Source: SZUA-309 sp965233675 (GTDB lineage: Bacteria > Pseudomonadota > Gammaproteobacteria > Pseudomonadales > Azotimanducaceae). From it: a stretch of DNA of 64,000 nt. This document shows positions 52,619 to 62,256 of the stretch, piece by piece. The position numbers and the translations under genes are program-made. The DNA is taken from positions 3,162,001-3,226,000 of the forward strand of contig OZ247498.1 of assembly GCA_965233675.1 (NCBI GenBank). Direction: 5' to 3'. The notes beneath the pieces were generated by a model. That model had not been told where the DNA came from and did no database searches. It was given only the letters and a program-made list of their open reading frames with translations. The first letter of the stretch is position 1. Each line of letters begins with the position of its first letter.

Positions 52619-54106
52619 TCAGAACGTGACCGTGGTTTCATGGAGTGCCACATCCAGAGGCGCGCCGCCACCTGCCGACTCCGATACGAGCAGCGTGTAG
52701 AGATTGCCGGAGGTCAGGGTGATTCGTTCGGGACCGAATACTTCGGTTCCATTACCACTATCGACGACCACGAGATCGTAATCGCCTGGCTCGAAACCAC
52801 CGATGCTGGTGTTGCCCAGGCTCATTGCCGGAAAGGTCGCGGTCACATCCGCGCTGAACTGCCCGGGAGCGAGGATGTGGACATCCAGCGACGTCATACT
52901 GGCCGCACCCTGCACGGCGCGCAGGAGAATCTCACTGGCAACCGGTCGGACATCCTCCGTCACCAGCGTGCCGGCCACTGCAGCGGTCCCGTCGTCGGTC
53001 TCCAGCAACCCCGTGACATACAGGGTCTGAGCAGCCCCGGACGGCAATACGAGATCGCCCTGGTAGACAAAACGATTGTCCAACCCGGTGGGCGTGACGT
53101 TGACGAATACATCCTGGGCTTCCTGTTCGACAAATCCGGTGATCTCCTGAAATCCCACGGCCGGGAACGCTGGCGCGTCAGCCGTATCACCGAAGAAGAT
53201 ATCGACGGTGGGCACATCCGCCACCAGGTTGGCGACTCGAAGCGCATTGGGCAGTTCTCCCTCATCGAATGACATGCTCAGTGGAACCACCTGCAGCGCA
53301 TTGTCTCCCGGACCGAAGTAATCGACCGTCGTGAATATTTCCCTGGTATTGCTACCAAATTCGAAGGACCCGGAGTCGAACAGAACGGTATCCGGCTCCC
53401 CCAATGGCGTTACCCGGATGCGATAGTCGTCACGAGGCTCTACAGACAGCGCCGGGCTGTAGTCCAGATACCCCAGGGTCACCGTGGGTGCCACGGTGGA
53501 TAAGGCCACACTGGATTCGGTGAGATAGAAGTCGAGCATCTCCGCCCCCGGCAGGGCATGGACGAATACCGCTTCGGGATCGACCGTCAGCACTTCATCC
53601 TCTTCCGGCAGTTCCAACCCGTACCGGTACTCCTCGAGTTCAATGAGACGGTAGGTGGGATCGTCCAGACTCCCGGAAAGCACGAGCGTCTTGTCATCTT
53701 CGACCGCCACCTCGATGTCCGTGTCCCCTTCGTCCTGCAGAAATTCGAACAGAACGACCAGCTCGCCATTGGGTTTCAGGTAGCTCACCTGAACGTCGAA
53801 GCCACTGGCAATGGGCGAGTGCAAGGCGCCATCCGTGAAATTCAGCTGGTCCAGACCGGCGCTGCCGTCCCAGGAAGCCACATATTCGACAAACAGCTGG
53901 GGAGAGTCCGGAATCGCGTTGATGAATCTGAGAATACCCCCGGTGGGGGTTGCATCAAATACTGTCGTATCAACATCGAACTCGTCGTCATCGTCACCAC
54001 CGCCGCCACATCCCGACAGCGCGAGCCCCAGCGCCAGCAGCAATGACAGGATGCGCAGCAACACCACGGATGTGCGGGAATCCGACCGCTCAGTTGGCAA
54101 AATCAT
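52619..54106 (-). CDS. DUF4397 lipoprotein
   Basis: A 495-residue exported lipoprotein. Lipobox LSGC, then GGGG and an Asp run. The repeats GGILRFINAIPDSPQLFVEYV and a later copy (LPNALRVANLVADVPTVDIFFGD) mark DUF4397 domains. Start at ATG 54106 gives the best signal peptide; it overlaps the upstream gene's 3' end by 17 bases. Paralogue of the next gene. Confidence 0.85.
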   Translation of the reverse strand: MILPTERSDSRTSVVLLRILSLLLALGLALSGCGGGGDDDDEFDVDTTVFDATPTGGILRFINAIPDSPQLFVEYVASWDGSAGLDQLNFTDGALHSPIASGFDVQVSYLKPNGELVVLFEFLQDEGDTDIEVAVEDDKTLVLSGSLDDPTYRLIELEEYRYGLELPEEDEVLTVDPEAVFVHALPGAEMLDFYLTESSVALSTVAPTVTLGYLDYSPALSVEPRDDYRIRVTPLGEPDTVLFDSGSFEFGSNTREIFTTVDYFGPGDNALQVVPLSMSFDEGELPNALRVANLVADVPTVDIFFGDTADAPAFPAVGFQEITGFVEQEAQDVFVNVTPTGLDNRFVYQGDLVLPSGAAQTLYVTGLLETDDGTAAVAGTLVTEDVRPVASEILLRAVQGAASMTSLDVHILAPGQFSADVTATFPAMSLGNTSIGGFEPGDYDLVVVDSGNGTEVFGPERITLTSGNLYTLLVSESAGGGAPLDVALHETTVTF

Positions 54107-55451
54107 CTGCCAATACCAGTCGCAGCGGTGTCCCGCCGCCAAAAGATTCCGCAAGAATCAGGGTATAGATCCCGTTGGCGGTGACGGTGATCCGTTCAGG
54201 ACCGAACAGCAGGGTTTCTTCCCCCGCCTGGGTGAACGCCACGTCGTACGTACCAGGCTCCACACCAACCGTGCCATTGGTGAGCAGCGAGAGGGAACCA
54301 AACACGGGATCCGCATCTGCAACCGGCTGACTGGGGGAGAGCAGGTAGAAGTCGACCTGACCACTGGAAGCCGCACCATGCACGATGTTCAGTTTGGATT
54401 CCGTGGCGATGCGACGGGGTTCGTCGAGGATGAGCCGCGCGCTCGCGTCCGCACCGGCGAACGAGCCCGTCACCACCAGCGAGCGGAACTCGCCCGCCAC
54501 CAGTTGCAACTGGTCTTCAACGACGAGGGCACTCGGGTCGCCTTCCATGCTGTTGAGAAAGTAAGTGGAGCCTGAGTCGAACGTTTCGAAACCGGTGATC
54601 TCGGCGTACGGCGTCGCCGGATAAGTGGGCGCAGCGGAAACATCGTCCACGTAGGTGTCGAGCGTGGGCACGTCTGTGGCCAGGTTCGCCACCCGGACCG
54701 CCACTGGCAGCACTTCACTCGGAAAGGTCGCTGCCGCGACAGGGTCTACTCTCACCACTCTCAGGCTGGAATCGCCTGGCCCGAAGTAGTCGAGGGCCAC
54801 GAACAACCGACGGGTGAGCGCCGAAAGTTCAAAGGGGCCGCTGTCGAACAGCACTTCGTCGCTACCTTCCGAAGTCACCAGCAGACGATAGTCACCGGCA
54901 CTCTGTTCACTGACCGGCAGTGCTTCGCCCAATCCGATCGAACCTTTCGCCGTCTGACCGCTGACATCCGAGCCACCGCTCGAGAGATAGAAGTCGAGTC
55001 GTCCCTGGCCGGTGACGCCATGAAAGAAATGCACCTCCGCCTCACCGCCGGCGAGTTCACTGCTGACCGTCTCGAGCACGGTGGCGGACGCTGACTCGAG
55101 CGATCCACTGAGCACCACAGTGATCTCATCCTCATCGTCGATGCTGATTTCCAGATCGTCGATCAGTTCTTCTGTCTGTCCACTGGTGAGGCTGTACTGC
55201 ACATCCAGCTCAATATCCGCCGCCAGACGTTCATCCAGCACCGACGCCTGACCGAACGACACGTTGGCAAAGAAGCTCTCGTTTATCTGCACGGTGAGGG
55301 TGGGGCTGTCCGGAATGGCGTTGACGACCCGGATCTTTCCGATCCGGTCTTCTACGACATCATCATCGTCGTCGTCATCGCTGTCGCAGCCGATAAGGGA
55401 GAAAAGCAGCAGGCAGATGGCCACTGCAGTAGGTAACCGTTTGGTTTTCAC
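54090..55451 (-). CDS. DUF4397 lipoprotein
   Basis: A 453-residue exported lipoprotein. Lipobox LIGC, then DSDDDDDDD; DUF4397 repeats begin at IRVVNAIPDSPTLTVQI and again later (LPVAVRVANLATDVPTLDTYVDD). Asp at +2 after the lipid Cys would, in E. coli, mean retention at the inner membrane. Starts with GTG 55451 (GAGGA upstream). A hairpin lies just before it (55461-55479). Paralogue of the gene at 52619. Confidence 0.85.
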   Translation of the reverse strand: MKTKRLPTAVAICLLLFSLIGCDSDDDDDDDVVEDRIGKIRVVNAIPDSPTLTVQINESFFANVSFGQASVLDERLAADIELDVQYSLTSGQTEELIDDLEISIDDEDEITVVLSGSLESASATVLETVSSELAGGEAEVHFFHGVTGQGRLDFYLSSGGSDVSGQTAKGSIGLGEALPVSEQSAGDYRLLVTSEGSDEVLFDSGPFELSALTRRLFVALDYFGPGDSSLRVVRVDPVAAATFPSEVLPVAVRVANLATDVPTLDTYVDDVSAAPTYPATPYAEITGFETFDSGSTYFLNSMEGDPSALVVEDQLQLVAGEFRSLVVTGSFAGADASARLILDEPRRIATESKLNIVHGAASSGQVDFYLLSPSQPVADADPVFGSLSLLTNGTVGVEPGTYDVAFTQAGEETLLFGPERITVTANGIYTLILAESFGGGTPLRLVLADDFAN

Positions 55452-55460
55452 GCTGGTCCT

Positions 55461-55479
55461 CGGCTTCGAATCGAAGCCG
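55461..55479 (-). promoter_or_regulatory. hairpin at the ribosome site of the DUF4397 gene
   Basis: CGGCTTCG-N3-CGAAGCCG, perfect 8-base arms, directly next to the GAGGA of the gene starting at 55451. May be a translational control element. Confidence 0.4.
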
Positions 55480-55543
55480 GGGATTTAATCTGAATGCAGG
55501 TTAAGTTCTGTTCAGATCCGCCAAGAGAAGCGGAAATTGGTGT

Positions 55544-56803
55544 TCAGCGGTAGGCGCGTTCCGGATCGGCTGGATCTCGGTAGCGTTCGAACAGCCGGGT
55601 CTGCCGGCTGGACATGTCCTGCCAGACCCCATCGATCATCACTGCTTCCGCCCACTCGGTGAGTTCGAGCGGATCTCCGGACCAGATCACCAGATCGGCT
55701 GGCGCACCGGCCATGAGTGTGCCTGCCCCGCGCTCCATTCCCCAGGCCTGTGCCGGTTCCCGGGTCATGGCGGCCAGCGCCGCCGCCCAGGGCATGCCGT
55801 GGGCGACCGCATTGCCGGCCATCTGACGGATCTTACGGGCGTTCTGAGACTCGCCGGCGGTCAGCAGCACCGGCACTCCCGCCGCATGCAGCAGCGCTGC
55901 ATTATCGAGGCGTGCGCCCAGCCGCTCATAGGAGGAAGGCAGGTTCGCCAGCACATTCACCACCACGGGCACGGAAGCATCCGCCAGCAGATCGGCCAGC
56001 TGCCAGGCTTCCGCGCCGCCGATCACGATCAGATCAAGATCGAAATCATTGGCCAGAGACAATGACTCCCGGATCTCGTTGGCCCGATTCACGCGTACCA
56101 CCAGCGGCACATCCGAGTGCCTGAACCGGCGCAGGGCAGCCAGGTCCTGATGGCTGAAATCGCCCGGCCCCGGCTGGTATCGGTTCGGATTGTAATTCGC
56201 TGCCAGTGTGAGCCCGCGACGGATCCGCTGGATCACGGCCGCTCGACTGCCTCCCACATAGGTTGAAGCGCCGGCATCAATCGCTGCAAAGAGCCCGATC
56301 TCCGGCTGCACGAGCAACGGTTCGCCACCCAGCCGTATCAGCGCCCCCATGCCGGCGAAAGGATCGTTACCCGGACTCGGCGCAGTCACTGCCCGCGTTA
56401 TCCCATCGCGCCGGTTCACGGCGAGGGCGACGGATGCCGGATTCAATGCGAAACGCACGTCGAACGAGGCACCGGACGGAAACTCGCTGATCATGCTGTC
56501 CACCGTGGTGCTTTCGCCGCCGATCTCCACCAGGCCAAGGCTGGAGTAGGACTCGATCAGACCCGGGGTGACCACACGGCCAGCCGCATCGAGCACCGCA
56601 TAGCCATCCGGCACGGTCAGACCCGCCCCCACCGCCTCGATTCTGCCTTGACTGATCAGTATTACACCGCGGTCGATGCTGCCCGCATCCGTCATGGTGT
56701 GGATCTTTGCACCGGTCACGGCGATGTCGCCCTCGGCAGCGCCGGCTGAATCGATCAGCGCACCGAGCAGCAGGGCGGATAGGGCCATCAGAAGCTGTTT
56801 CAT
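55544..56803 (-). CDS. exported amidohydrolase-like protein lacking metal ligands
   Basis: A 419-residue protein with a signal peptide (LLMALSALLLGALIDSAGA). The HxH position reads GLIESYSSLG, the following histidine positions read RVNRANEI and VIGGAEAW, and the aspartate position reads LLTAGESQ; all metal ligands are lost. The C-terminus keeps the family's GAPADLVIWSGDPLE. It overlaps the competent partner gene upstream by 4 bases, as the pair at 44792-47310 does. Confidence 0.85.
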   Translation of the reverse strand: MKQLLMALSALLLGALIDSAGAAEGDIAVTGAKIHTMTDAGSIDRGVILISQGRIEAVGAGLTVPDGYAVLDAAGRVVTPGLIESYSSLGLVEIGGESTTVDSMISEFPSGASFDVRFALNPASVALAVNRRDGITRAVTAPSPGNDPFAGMGALIRLGGEPLLVQPEIGLFAAIDAGASTYVGGSRAAVIQRIRRGLTLAANYNPNRYQPGPGDFSHQDLAALRRFRHSDVPLVVRVNRANEIRESLSLANDFDLDLIVIGGAEAWQLADLLADASVPVVVNVLANLPSSYERLGARLDNAALLHAAGVPVLLTAGESQNARKIRQMAGNAVAHGMPWAAALAAMTREPAQAWGMERGAGTLMAGAPADLVIWSGDPLELTEWAEAVMIDGVWQDMSSRQTRLFERYRDPADPERAYR

Positions 56804-58197
56804 TCGCCACCTCCGGAAACCGTCTGCTCGAGTTCGAAGTCGGTAACCGGCAACCTGCCGGCCTGTCTGTCGTAATAGGGATAACCATCCACGTAAACCT
56901 GATCAGCCCGGCTGTAGACGCTGAACGGATTGCCGCTCCAGAGCACCACATCCGCCGCCTTACCCACTTCGATGGAGCCGGTCTGGTCGTCGATTTCCAG
57001 TGCCCGCGCGGCGTTCAGAGTGATCCAGCCAATCGCCCGGGCTTCGTCCACCGCCATACCCTGGCGTCGTGCCGCGGCCATCGCCTTTGCCGCTTCCTGA
57101 TTGAGATGCTGAATTCCGGTGGGGGAATCCGAATGCACGATGGCACAGGCACCCGCCTGATCCACCAGTGCCACGTTCTGACTGACCGCGTCGTAGGCTT
57201 CCAGCTTGAAGCCCCACCAGTCCGCCCACATGGCGGAGCAGATCTCCGCCTCGGCCAACCGGTCGGCAATCTTGTAGGACTCAACCGCATGGTGGAACGC
57301 CTTGATCCGGTAACCGAACTCCGCGGCAACATCCATCATCCAGGCCATCTCATCCGCCCGGTAGCAGTGGTTGTGCACCAGGATCTCGCCTTTGAGCACG
57401 CCTACCAGGGTCTCCACGCCGAGGTCCCGGGCGGGAGGCACGTCCGGCACTTCAGCTTCCCCTTCCTCGCCGTCGTCTGCCGCAGTTTCGGCTTTCGCCT
57501 CCCGTGCGGCCTCCTGATCCAGCGCGTGCCGGGCCTTCGCCCAGGCCGCCCGGTAACCGGCGATATTGCCCATGCGGGTCGCCGGCTTCTGATTCCGGCT
57601 GCCATAGACGCGTTTCGGGTTTTCCCCGCAGGCCATCTTCAACGACTGCTTGGCGCCGGGGAATTTCATGTCCTGCACGGTGACCGCCGGCACGTTTTTC
57701 AATGTCACGCCACGGCCGCCGAACAGATTGCCGCTGCCCGGCAGGATCTGCAGGGTGGTCACGCCACCGGCCAATGCCAGGGGAAACTGCGGGTCCTGGG
57801 GCCAGACCGAGTGCTCGGCCCAGACATGGGACGCATCCGGCCCCGTCATCTCATTGCCATCCGAAGTGGAGGCTATGCCCGGCGAGGGATAGTTGCCGAG
57901 ATGAGAGTGCACGTCGATGATGCCTGGCGTCAGCCAGCGGCCCTCGGCCTCCACCACCGTCGCATCCCGGATCGACAGATCCGTGCCCACCGCCATGATC
58001 ATGCCACCCGACAGATGTACGTCCGCGTTGTCGAGGCGATCGCCGGTACCGGTGAGAACGGTTGCGCCCCGAATGAGGGTGGATTCAGTGGGCCGGGGCT
58101 CATAGGTGGATTCATAAGGGTCCCTGGCGAGGGCGGGGCCCGCCAGGACCAGGCAGATCAGCGCTGCAAACGGCATATCACGCATTCTGAATCTCAT
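56800..58197 (-). CDS. exported amidohydrolase, metal-ligand competent
   Basis: A 465-residue amidohydrolase with a signal peptide (DMPFAALICLVLAGPALA). Metal ligands: HSH in PGIIDVHSHLG, H in LVHNHCYRADE and AFHHAVES, D in IVHSDSPTG. An acidic low-complexity insert (ADDGEEGEAEVPDVPP) lies near residue 240. It overlaps its upstream and downstream neighbours by 4 bases each. Confidence 0.88.
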   Translation of the reverse strand: MRFRMRDMPFAALICLVLAGPALARDPYESTYEPRPTESTLIRGATVLTGTGDRLDNADVHLSGGMIMAVGTDLSIRDATVVEAEGRWLTPGIIDVHSHLGNYPSPGIASTSDGNEMTGPDASHVWAEHSVWPQDPQFPLALAGGVTTLQILPGSGNLFGGRGVTLKNVPAVTVQDMKFPGAKQSLKMACGENPKRVYGSRNQKPATRMGNIAGYRAAWAKARHALDQEAAREAKAETAADDGEEGEAEVPDVPPARDLGVETLVGVLKGEILVHNHCYRADEMAWMMDVAAEFGYRIKAFHHAVESYKIADRLAEAEICSAMWADWWGFKLEAYDAVSQNVALVDQAGACAIVHSDSPTGIQHLNQEAAKAMAAARRQGMAVDEARAIGWITLNAARALEIDDQTGSIEVGKAADVVLWSGNPFSVYSRADQVYVDGYPYYDRQAGRLPVTDFELEQTVSGGGE

Positions 58198-59519
58198 CCG
58201 TCCTCTCCCGGGTTGCCGTCTTTATAGACCTGCCCGCCTTTCATCACGAAGTGCACGCGGCCGAACTCCGCCGGATCTGTGAGCGGGTCGCCGGGCACGG
58301 CAATGATGTCTGCATACTTGCCGGGATCGATACTGCCCAGATCGTCGGACTCGCCCAGCAGGTCCGCTGCGCTGGCCGTGGCGCTGACAATGGCGTCCAT
58401 GGCCGGCATGCCCGCTTCGATCATGTAGCCGAATTCCTTCCAGTTGTCGCCATGCGCAGACACGCCGGTATCCGTGCCGAAAGCGATGAGCACGCCGGCT
58501 CTGTACGCACGACCGAAAGTGTCCTGGATCAATGGGCCGATGGCGGCAGCCTTGGGGCGGACCAGTTCCGAGAAGTAGCCGGGAATTTCGGCTTTTTCGG
58601 CCACAAACTTACCGGCAATGATGGTCGGCACGTAGTAGGTGCCGTGCTTCTTCATGAGCCTCATCACTTCGTCGCTCATATAGGTGCCGTGTTCGATGGA
58701 GGAAACACCGCCAACGACGGCCCGTCGCATCCCTTCCGCACCGTGTGCATGTGCGGCCACCTTGAAGCCGTAGTCCTCGGCCGCCGCTACGATGGCTTCG
58801 ATCTCGGCAACGGTGAACTGCGGGTTCTGGCCGGACTTGGCCTGACTCAGCACGCCACCGGTGGCGGTGATCTTGATCAGATCCGAGCCTTCCTTGTAGC
58901 GGATGCGCACGGCTTTGTAGGCTTCTGCCGGACTGTTCACCACGCCCTGATCGGCCCCCGGATCCCAGCTTAGGGCCTGATTGCGGCCGTTACTCGGATC
59001 CCCGTGACCGCCGCTGCTCGCCAGGGCCTTGCCCGCGGTGAAGATCCGCGGGCCGGTGACCCAACCCTGGGCGATGGCATCCCGCAGGGACTGGGCGAGC
59101 CCGGAGCGGGTCCCCAGATCCCGTACGGTGGTGAACCCGGCCATGAGCGTGCGCTGGGCATAGACGACGGAGCGGTAAGCATGGTCCGCCGGGTCTGTTG
59201 TGAAGGCCTCGATCTGCCGATTCGGCCCCTGTTCGCTGGCGATGTGCACATGCATGTCGAGCCAGCCGGGCATCACGGTCGCATTGGTCAGATCGATGAT
59301 CCTGGCGTCGGGTACTCGCAGATATCCGGTCTCGACCCGCTGTATCCGGTCGCCATCGATGACAATGGATTGCTCGGTCAGCACGGTTTCCCGGGTCACA
59401 TCGATCAGGCGACCGGCATGAACGATGGTCTCGGCGGAGGCAGCGGTTCCGCCGAGCATCAGCCAGGCGACCAGGCCGGCCGCCAGACGGAATCGGGCGT
59501 TCGTTGTTGTTTTCTGCAC
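58194..59519 (-). CDS. exported amidohydrolase, prolidase/Xaa-Pro dipeptidase-like
   Basis: A 441-residue metal-dependent amidohydrolase with a signal peptide (LAAGLVAWLMLGGTAASA). Metal ligands HVH in PGWLDMHVHIAS, K region ITATGGVLSQAKSG, KVAAHAHGAEG, and IAFGTDTGVSAHG with the Asp. Layout matches exported Xaa-Pro or beta-aspartyl peptidase-like members. First gene of the three-gene operon. Confidence 0.88.
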   Translation of the reverse strand: MQKTTTNARFRLAAGLVAWLMLGGTAASAETIVHAGRLIDVTRETVLTEQSIVIDGDRIQRVETGYLRVPDARIIDLTNATVMPGWLDMHVHIASEQGPNRQIEAFTTDPADHAYRSVVYAQRTLMAGFTTVRDLGTRSGLAQSLRDAIAQGWVTGPRIFTAGKALASSGGHGDPSNGRNQALSWDPGADQGVVNSPAEAYKAVRIRYKEGSDLIKITATGGVLSQAKSGQNPQFTVAEIEAIVAAAEDYGFKVAAHAHGAEGMRRAVVGGVSSIEHGTYMSDEVMRLMKKHGTYYVPTIIAGKFVAEKAEIPGYFSELVRPKAAAIGPLIQDTFGRAYRAGVLIAFGTDTGVSAHGDNWKEFGYMIEAGMPAMDAIVSATASAADLLGESDDLGSIDPGKYADIIAVPGDPLTDPAEFGRVHFVMKGGQVYKDGNPGEDG

Positions 59520-59650
59520 AGGATCTCCCTCTCTGGACTATCTGGTGCATTGTGGCTTGGATTGCGGGGGCCGATAAAGCCCTCCTATGGGTCCGCTGGA
59601 TATCATGGTGCACTGCAGCGATAATGAACCGTTTGCGCCTGCCCTTTCAG

Positions 59651-59735
59651 GCGCCACCATGGGCACCATCCCGGGCGTTACTCCGGGGTTTTTTCCGGGC
59701 ACATTTCCCGGGCATTTTTCCGGATAATTCCGGGT
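59651..59735. repeat. six or so 12-13-bp units (CCCGGG-type) before the MoxR gene
   Basis: CCGG-centred units recur every 12-13 bases in the leader of the MoxR gene. Non-coding on the plus strand. The divergent gap 59520-59761 also should hold the promoters of both flanking operons. Confidence 0.5.
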
Positions 59736-59761
59736 ATCAGAGGCGAACAGGGGGATACTTC

Positions 59762-60721
59762 TTGGCAGAGCCATCAGCGAATGCTGCGAACATTGAAAAA
59801 ATCGTCGAAACCGTCGAATCACTGAAGGCGGATTTCGAAGATCACCGCTACATCTGCAGCGACCAGATCGCCACGGCCGTTTATCTGGCCTACCACCTCC
59901 GTAAGCCGATCCTGATTGAAGGACCGCCCGGCGTCGGCAAGACAGAACTGGCCAAAACCACGGCAGAGATGTTCGAGCTGCCCCTGATCCGGCTGCAGTG
60001 CTACGAAGGCCTCGACGAAGCGAAGGCAATCTACGAATGGAAATACGGTAAGCAGCTGCTCTACACCCAGGTGTTGAAAGAAACCCTGGACGAGGTTCTG
60101 CAAGGCGCGAAAGGCTTTGCCGAGTCGGTGAACCGGCTGCACGAGTTCGGCGACATTTTCTTCTCCGAGGAATTCCTCGAGCCCCGCCCGCTCATGAAGG
60201 CCCTCAAGGAAGAACACGGCTGCGTACTGCTGATCGACGAAGTGGACAAGTCCGACCATGAGTTCGAGAGCCTGCTGCTGGAGATGCTCTCGGATTTCCA
60301 GGTGTCCATTCCGGAGATCGGCACGGTGAAAGCGACTGCCGAGCCACCCATCGTCTTTCTGACCAGTAACAACACCCGGGAGATTTCGGATGCGCTCAAA
60401 CGGCGCTGCCTGCATCTGTACATTCCGTTCCCGGATACGGAGCTGGAGCAACGCATCATTCACGCCCGGGTGCCGGAGATTCCACCGGCGCTGCAGAAGC
60501 AGCTGGTGACCTTCATCCAGCAACTCAGAGACATGGATCTGAAGAAGGTGCCGGCGATTTCCGAGACCATCGACTGGGCACGCACCCTGGTGCTGCTGCA
60601 TACGGAATCGCTTGACCCGCAGCTGGTTCGGGACACCCTGAACGTGATTCTGAAGTTCCAGGAAGACATCGAGAACGTCGATGCGGAGATTTCCACGCTC
60701 ACCAGCAACGCGTTGAAATAG
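59762..60721 (+). CDS. MoxR-family AAA+ ATPase
   Basis: A 319-residue MoxR-type AAA+ ATPase. Walker A EGPPGVGKTE, Walker B VLLIDEVDKS, sensor TSNN, arginine-finger region ALKRRCLH. The chosen TTG at 59762 has GGGGG eight bases before it and starts the conserved domain; the frame stays open upstream without conservation. It pairs with the vWA gene downstream (10 bases), the usual MoxR/CoxE chaperone-like pair that inserts cofactors or remodels a partner. Confidence 0.9.
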   Translation: MAEPSANAANIEKIVETVESLKADFEDHRYICSDQIATAVYLAYHLRKPILIEGPPGVGKTELAKTTAEMFELPLIRLQCYEGLDEAKAIYEWKYGKQLLYTQVLKETLDEVLQGAKGFAESVNRLHEFGDIFFSEEFLEPRPLMKALKEEHGCVLLIDEVDKSDHEFESLLLEMLSDFQVSIPEIGTVKATAEPPIVFLTSNNTREISDALKRRCLHLYIPFPDTELEQRIIHARVPEIPPALQKQLVTFIQQLRDMDLKKVPAISETIDWARTLVLLHTESLDPQLVRDTLNVILKFQEDIENVDAEISTLTSNALK

Positions 60722-60731
60722 CCACCCACCC

Positions 60732-62237
60732 GTGGATCGCACCCTCACCAACTTCATACGCGCGCTTCGAAACTCCGAAGTGCGCATCTCCACCGCGGAG
60801 ACGCTGGATGCGTTCAACGCCGTGGAGCTGGTGGGCTATGACGACCGGGAATTTCTGCGACGCACCCTGTCCCTCGTGCTGCCGAAAACGGCTGACGAAA
60901 AGGAAACCTTCGATAACTGCTTCGATCAGTTCTTCTCCTTCGAAGACGTGCGTGGTGAGCGGCAGGCGGATGCCGGCAATGCCGAAGGCGAGACGGCCGA
61001 GGGCGAAGAGTCCGGGGGTGACGGCGAAGGCGGTGGTGCCGGTGGTGCCGACGCAGAGCCCCAGCCCGGACAGAAAGCCTCTGCCGGCAAAGGCAAAAGC
61101 AAGAAGAAAAAGAAGAACTCTCTGATTGAAGAGGAAGAAGAGGAAGACCTCGGCCCGGGCGCCATGTCGGAGCCGGGTTCCGAACTCGGCCAGCTCCTCA
61201 TGAACAATTCCAGGGTCGAACTCTCCGTGGCCATGGCGGCAGCGGGCGAAGCGGTCGATCTCAAGAGCATTCAGGTCTTCACCCAGAAAGGGCTCTACAC
61301 CCGCAAGATCATGGAGGAGATGGGCCTCGGCGGGCTCAACCGGGAGATCGGTGATCTCAAGGAATCCCGGACCGTGCCGGAACGGCGCCTGGGCCAGGAG
61401 CTCCGACGGCGCCGGGACTGGCTCAGAGAACAGGTCCGGGACTACGTGGAAAAGCAGTTTCTCCTGCATGCGGACGCCACGGGCAAACGCCTGCGAGAAG
61501 ATCTGCTGCGCCGGGTCAAACTCTCCAACGTGGAACACCGGAGTTTCCGGCTGATTCAGGAAATCGTCTTCAAGATGGCCAAGAAGCTGGCCGCCCTGCA
61601 CTCCCGGCGCAAAAAGGTATTCAAACGCGGCGCGCTCAATGTGCCGCGAACGCTCCGCCACAACATGAGCTACGACGGCGCCATCTTTGATCTGCACTGG
61701 AAGTCTGTGAAGGTGGATCGCCCGAAGGTATTCGCGATCTGTGACGTTTCCGGCTCCGTCGCCAACTACGCGCGCTTCATGCTCATGTTTCTCTACAGCC
61801 TCGAAGAGGTGATGCCGAAAGTCCGCTCTTTCGCCTTTTCATCCGACCTGGCGGAGGTGACCGACCTCTTCGAACGGAACAAGATCGAGGACGCCATCGC
61901 CAAGACCCTGCGCGACTACAGCGGCGGCTCAACGGACTACGGCCAGGCCCTCGTGGACTTCAAGAAGCTCTGCCTGGATGACGTGGACAATCGCACCACG
62001 ATCATCATTCTGGGTGATGCCAGAAACAACTACGGCGACCCCAGAACAGACATCATGAAAGAACTCTACGACCGCAGTAAGCGGGTCATCTGGCTGAATC
62101 CGGAACCGCGCAACTCCTGGAACGTAGGCGATGCTGAAATGAAAAAATATATGGCATATTGTCACCAGGCAGATGAATGTAACTCCCTCATGCACCTGGA
62201 GCGCGTCGTCGGCAATCTGTTGAGATCCGTATGCTGA
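60732..62237 (+). CDS. vWA (CoxE-like) protein, partner of MoxR
   Basis: A 501-residue protein. A charged low-complexity insert (KSKKKKKNS, then a Glu run) splits the N-terminal region from the C-terminal vWA domain with CDVSGSV and DYSGGSTDYG. GTG start at 60732. Works with the MoxR ATPase; target complex unknown. The next gene is 20 bases downstream. Confidence 0.9.
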   Translation: MDRTLTNFIRALRNSEVRISTAETLDAFNAVELVGYDDREFLRRTLSLVLPKTADEKETFDNCFDQFFSFEDVRGERQADAGNAEGETAEGEESGGDGEGGGAGGADAEPQPGQKASAGKGKSKKKKKNSLIEEEEEEDLGPGAMSEPGSELGQLLMNNSRVELSVAMAAAGEAVDLKSIQVFTQKGLYTRKIMEEMGLGGLNREIGDLKESRTVPERRLGQELRRRRDWLREQVRDYVEKQFLLHADATGKRLREDLLRRVKLSNVEHRSFRLIQEIVFKMAKKLAALHSRRKKVFKRGALNVPRTLRHNMSYDGAIFDLHWKSVKVDRPKVFAICDVSGSVANYARFMLMFLYSLEEVMPKVRSFAFSSDLAEVTDLFERNKIEDAIAKTLRDYSGGSTDYGQALVDFKKLCLDDVDNRTTIIILGDARNNYGDPRTDIMKELYDRSKRVIWLNPEPRNSWNVGDAEMKKYMAYCHQADECNSLMHLERVVGNLLRSVC

Positions 62238-62256
62238 CCGGTCAGTCACGCCCGAT

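Noticed and set aside
59504..59761. Upstream extension of the MoxR frame
   Set aside because: It overlaps the start of the divergent amidohydrolase gene and runs through the CCGG repeat array; conservation begins at 59762.
62234..62245. 12-base palindrome CTGACCGGTCAG at the end of the vWA gene
   Set aside because: Too short to call an operator and it contains the stop codon; chance is likely.
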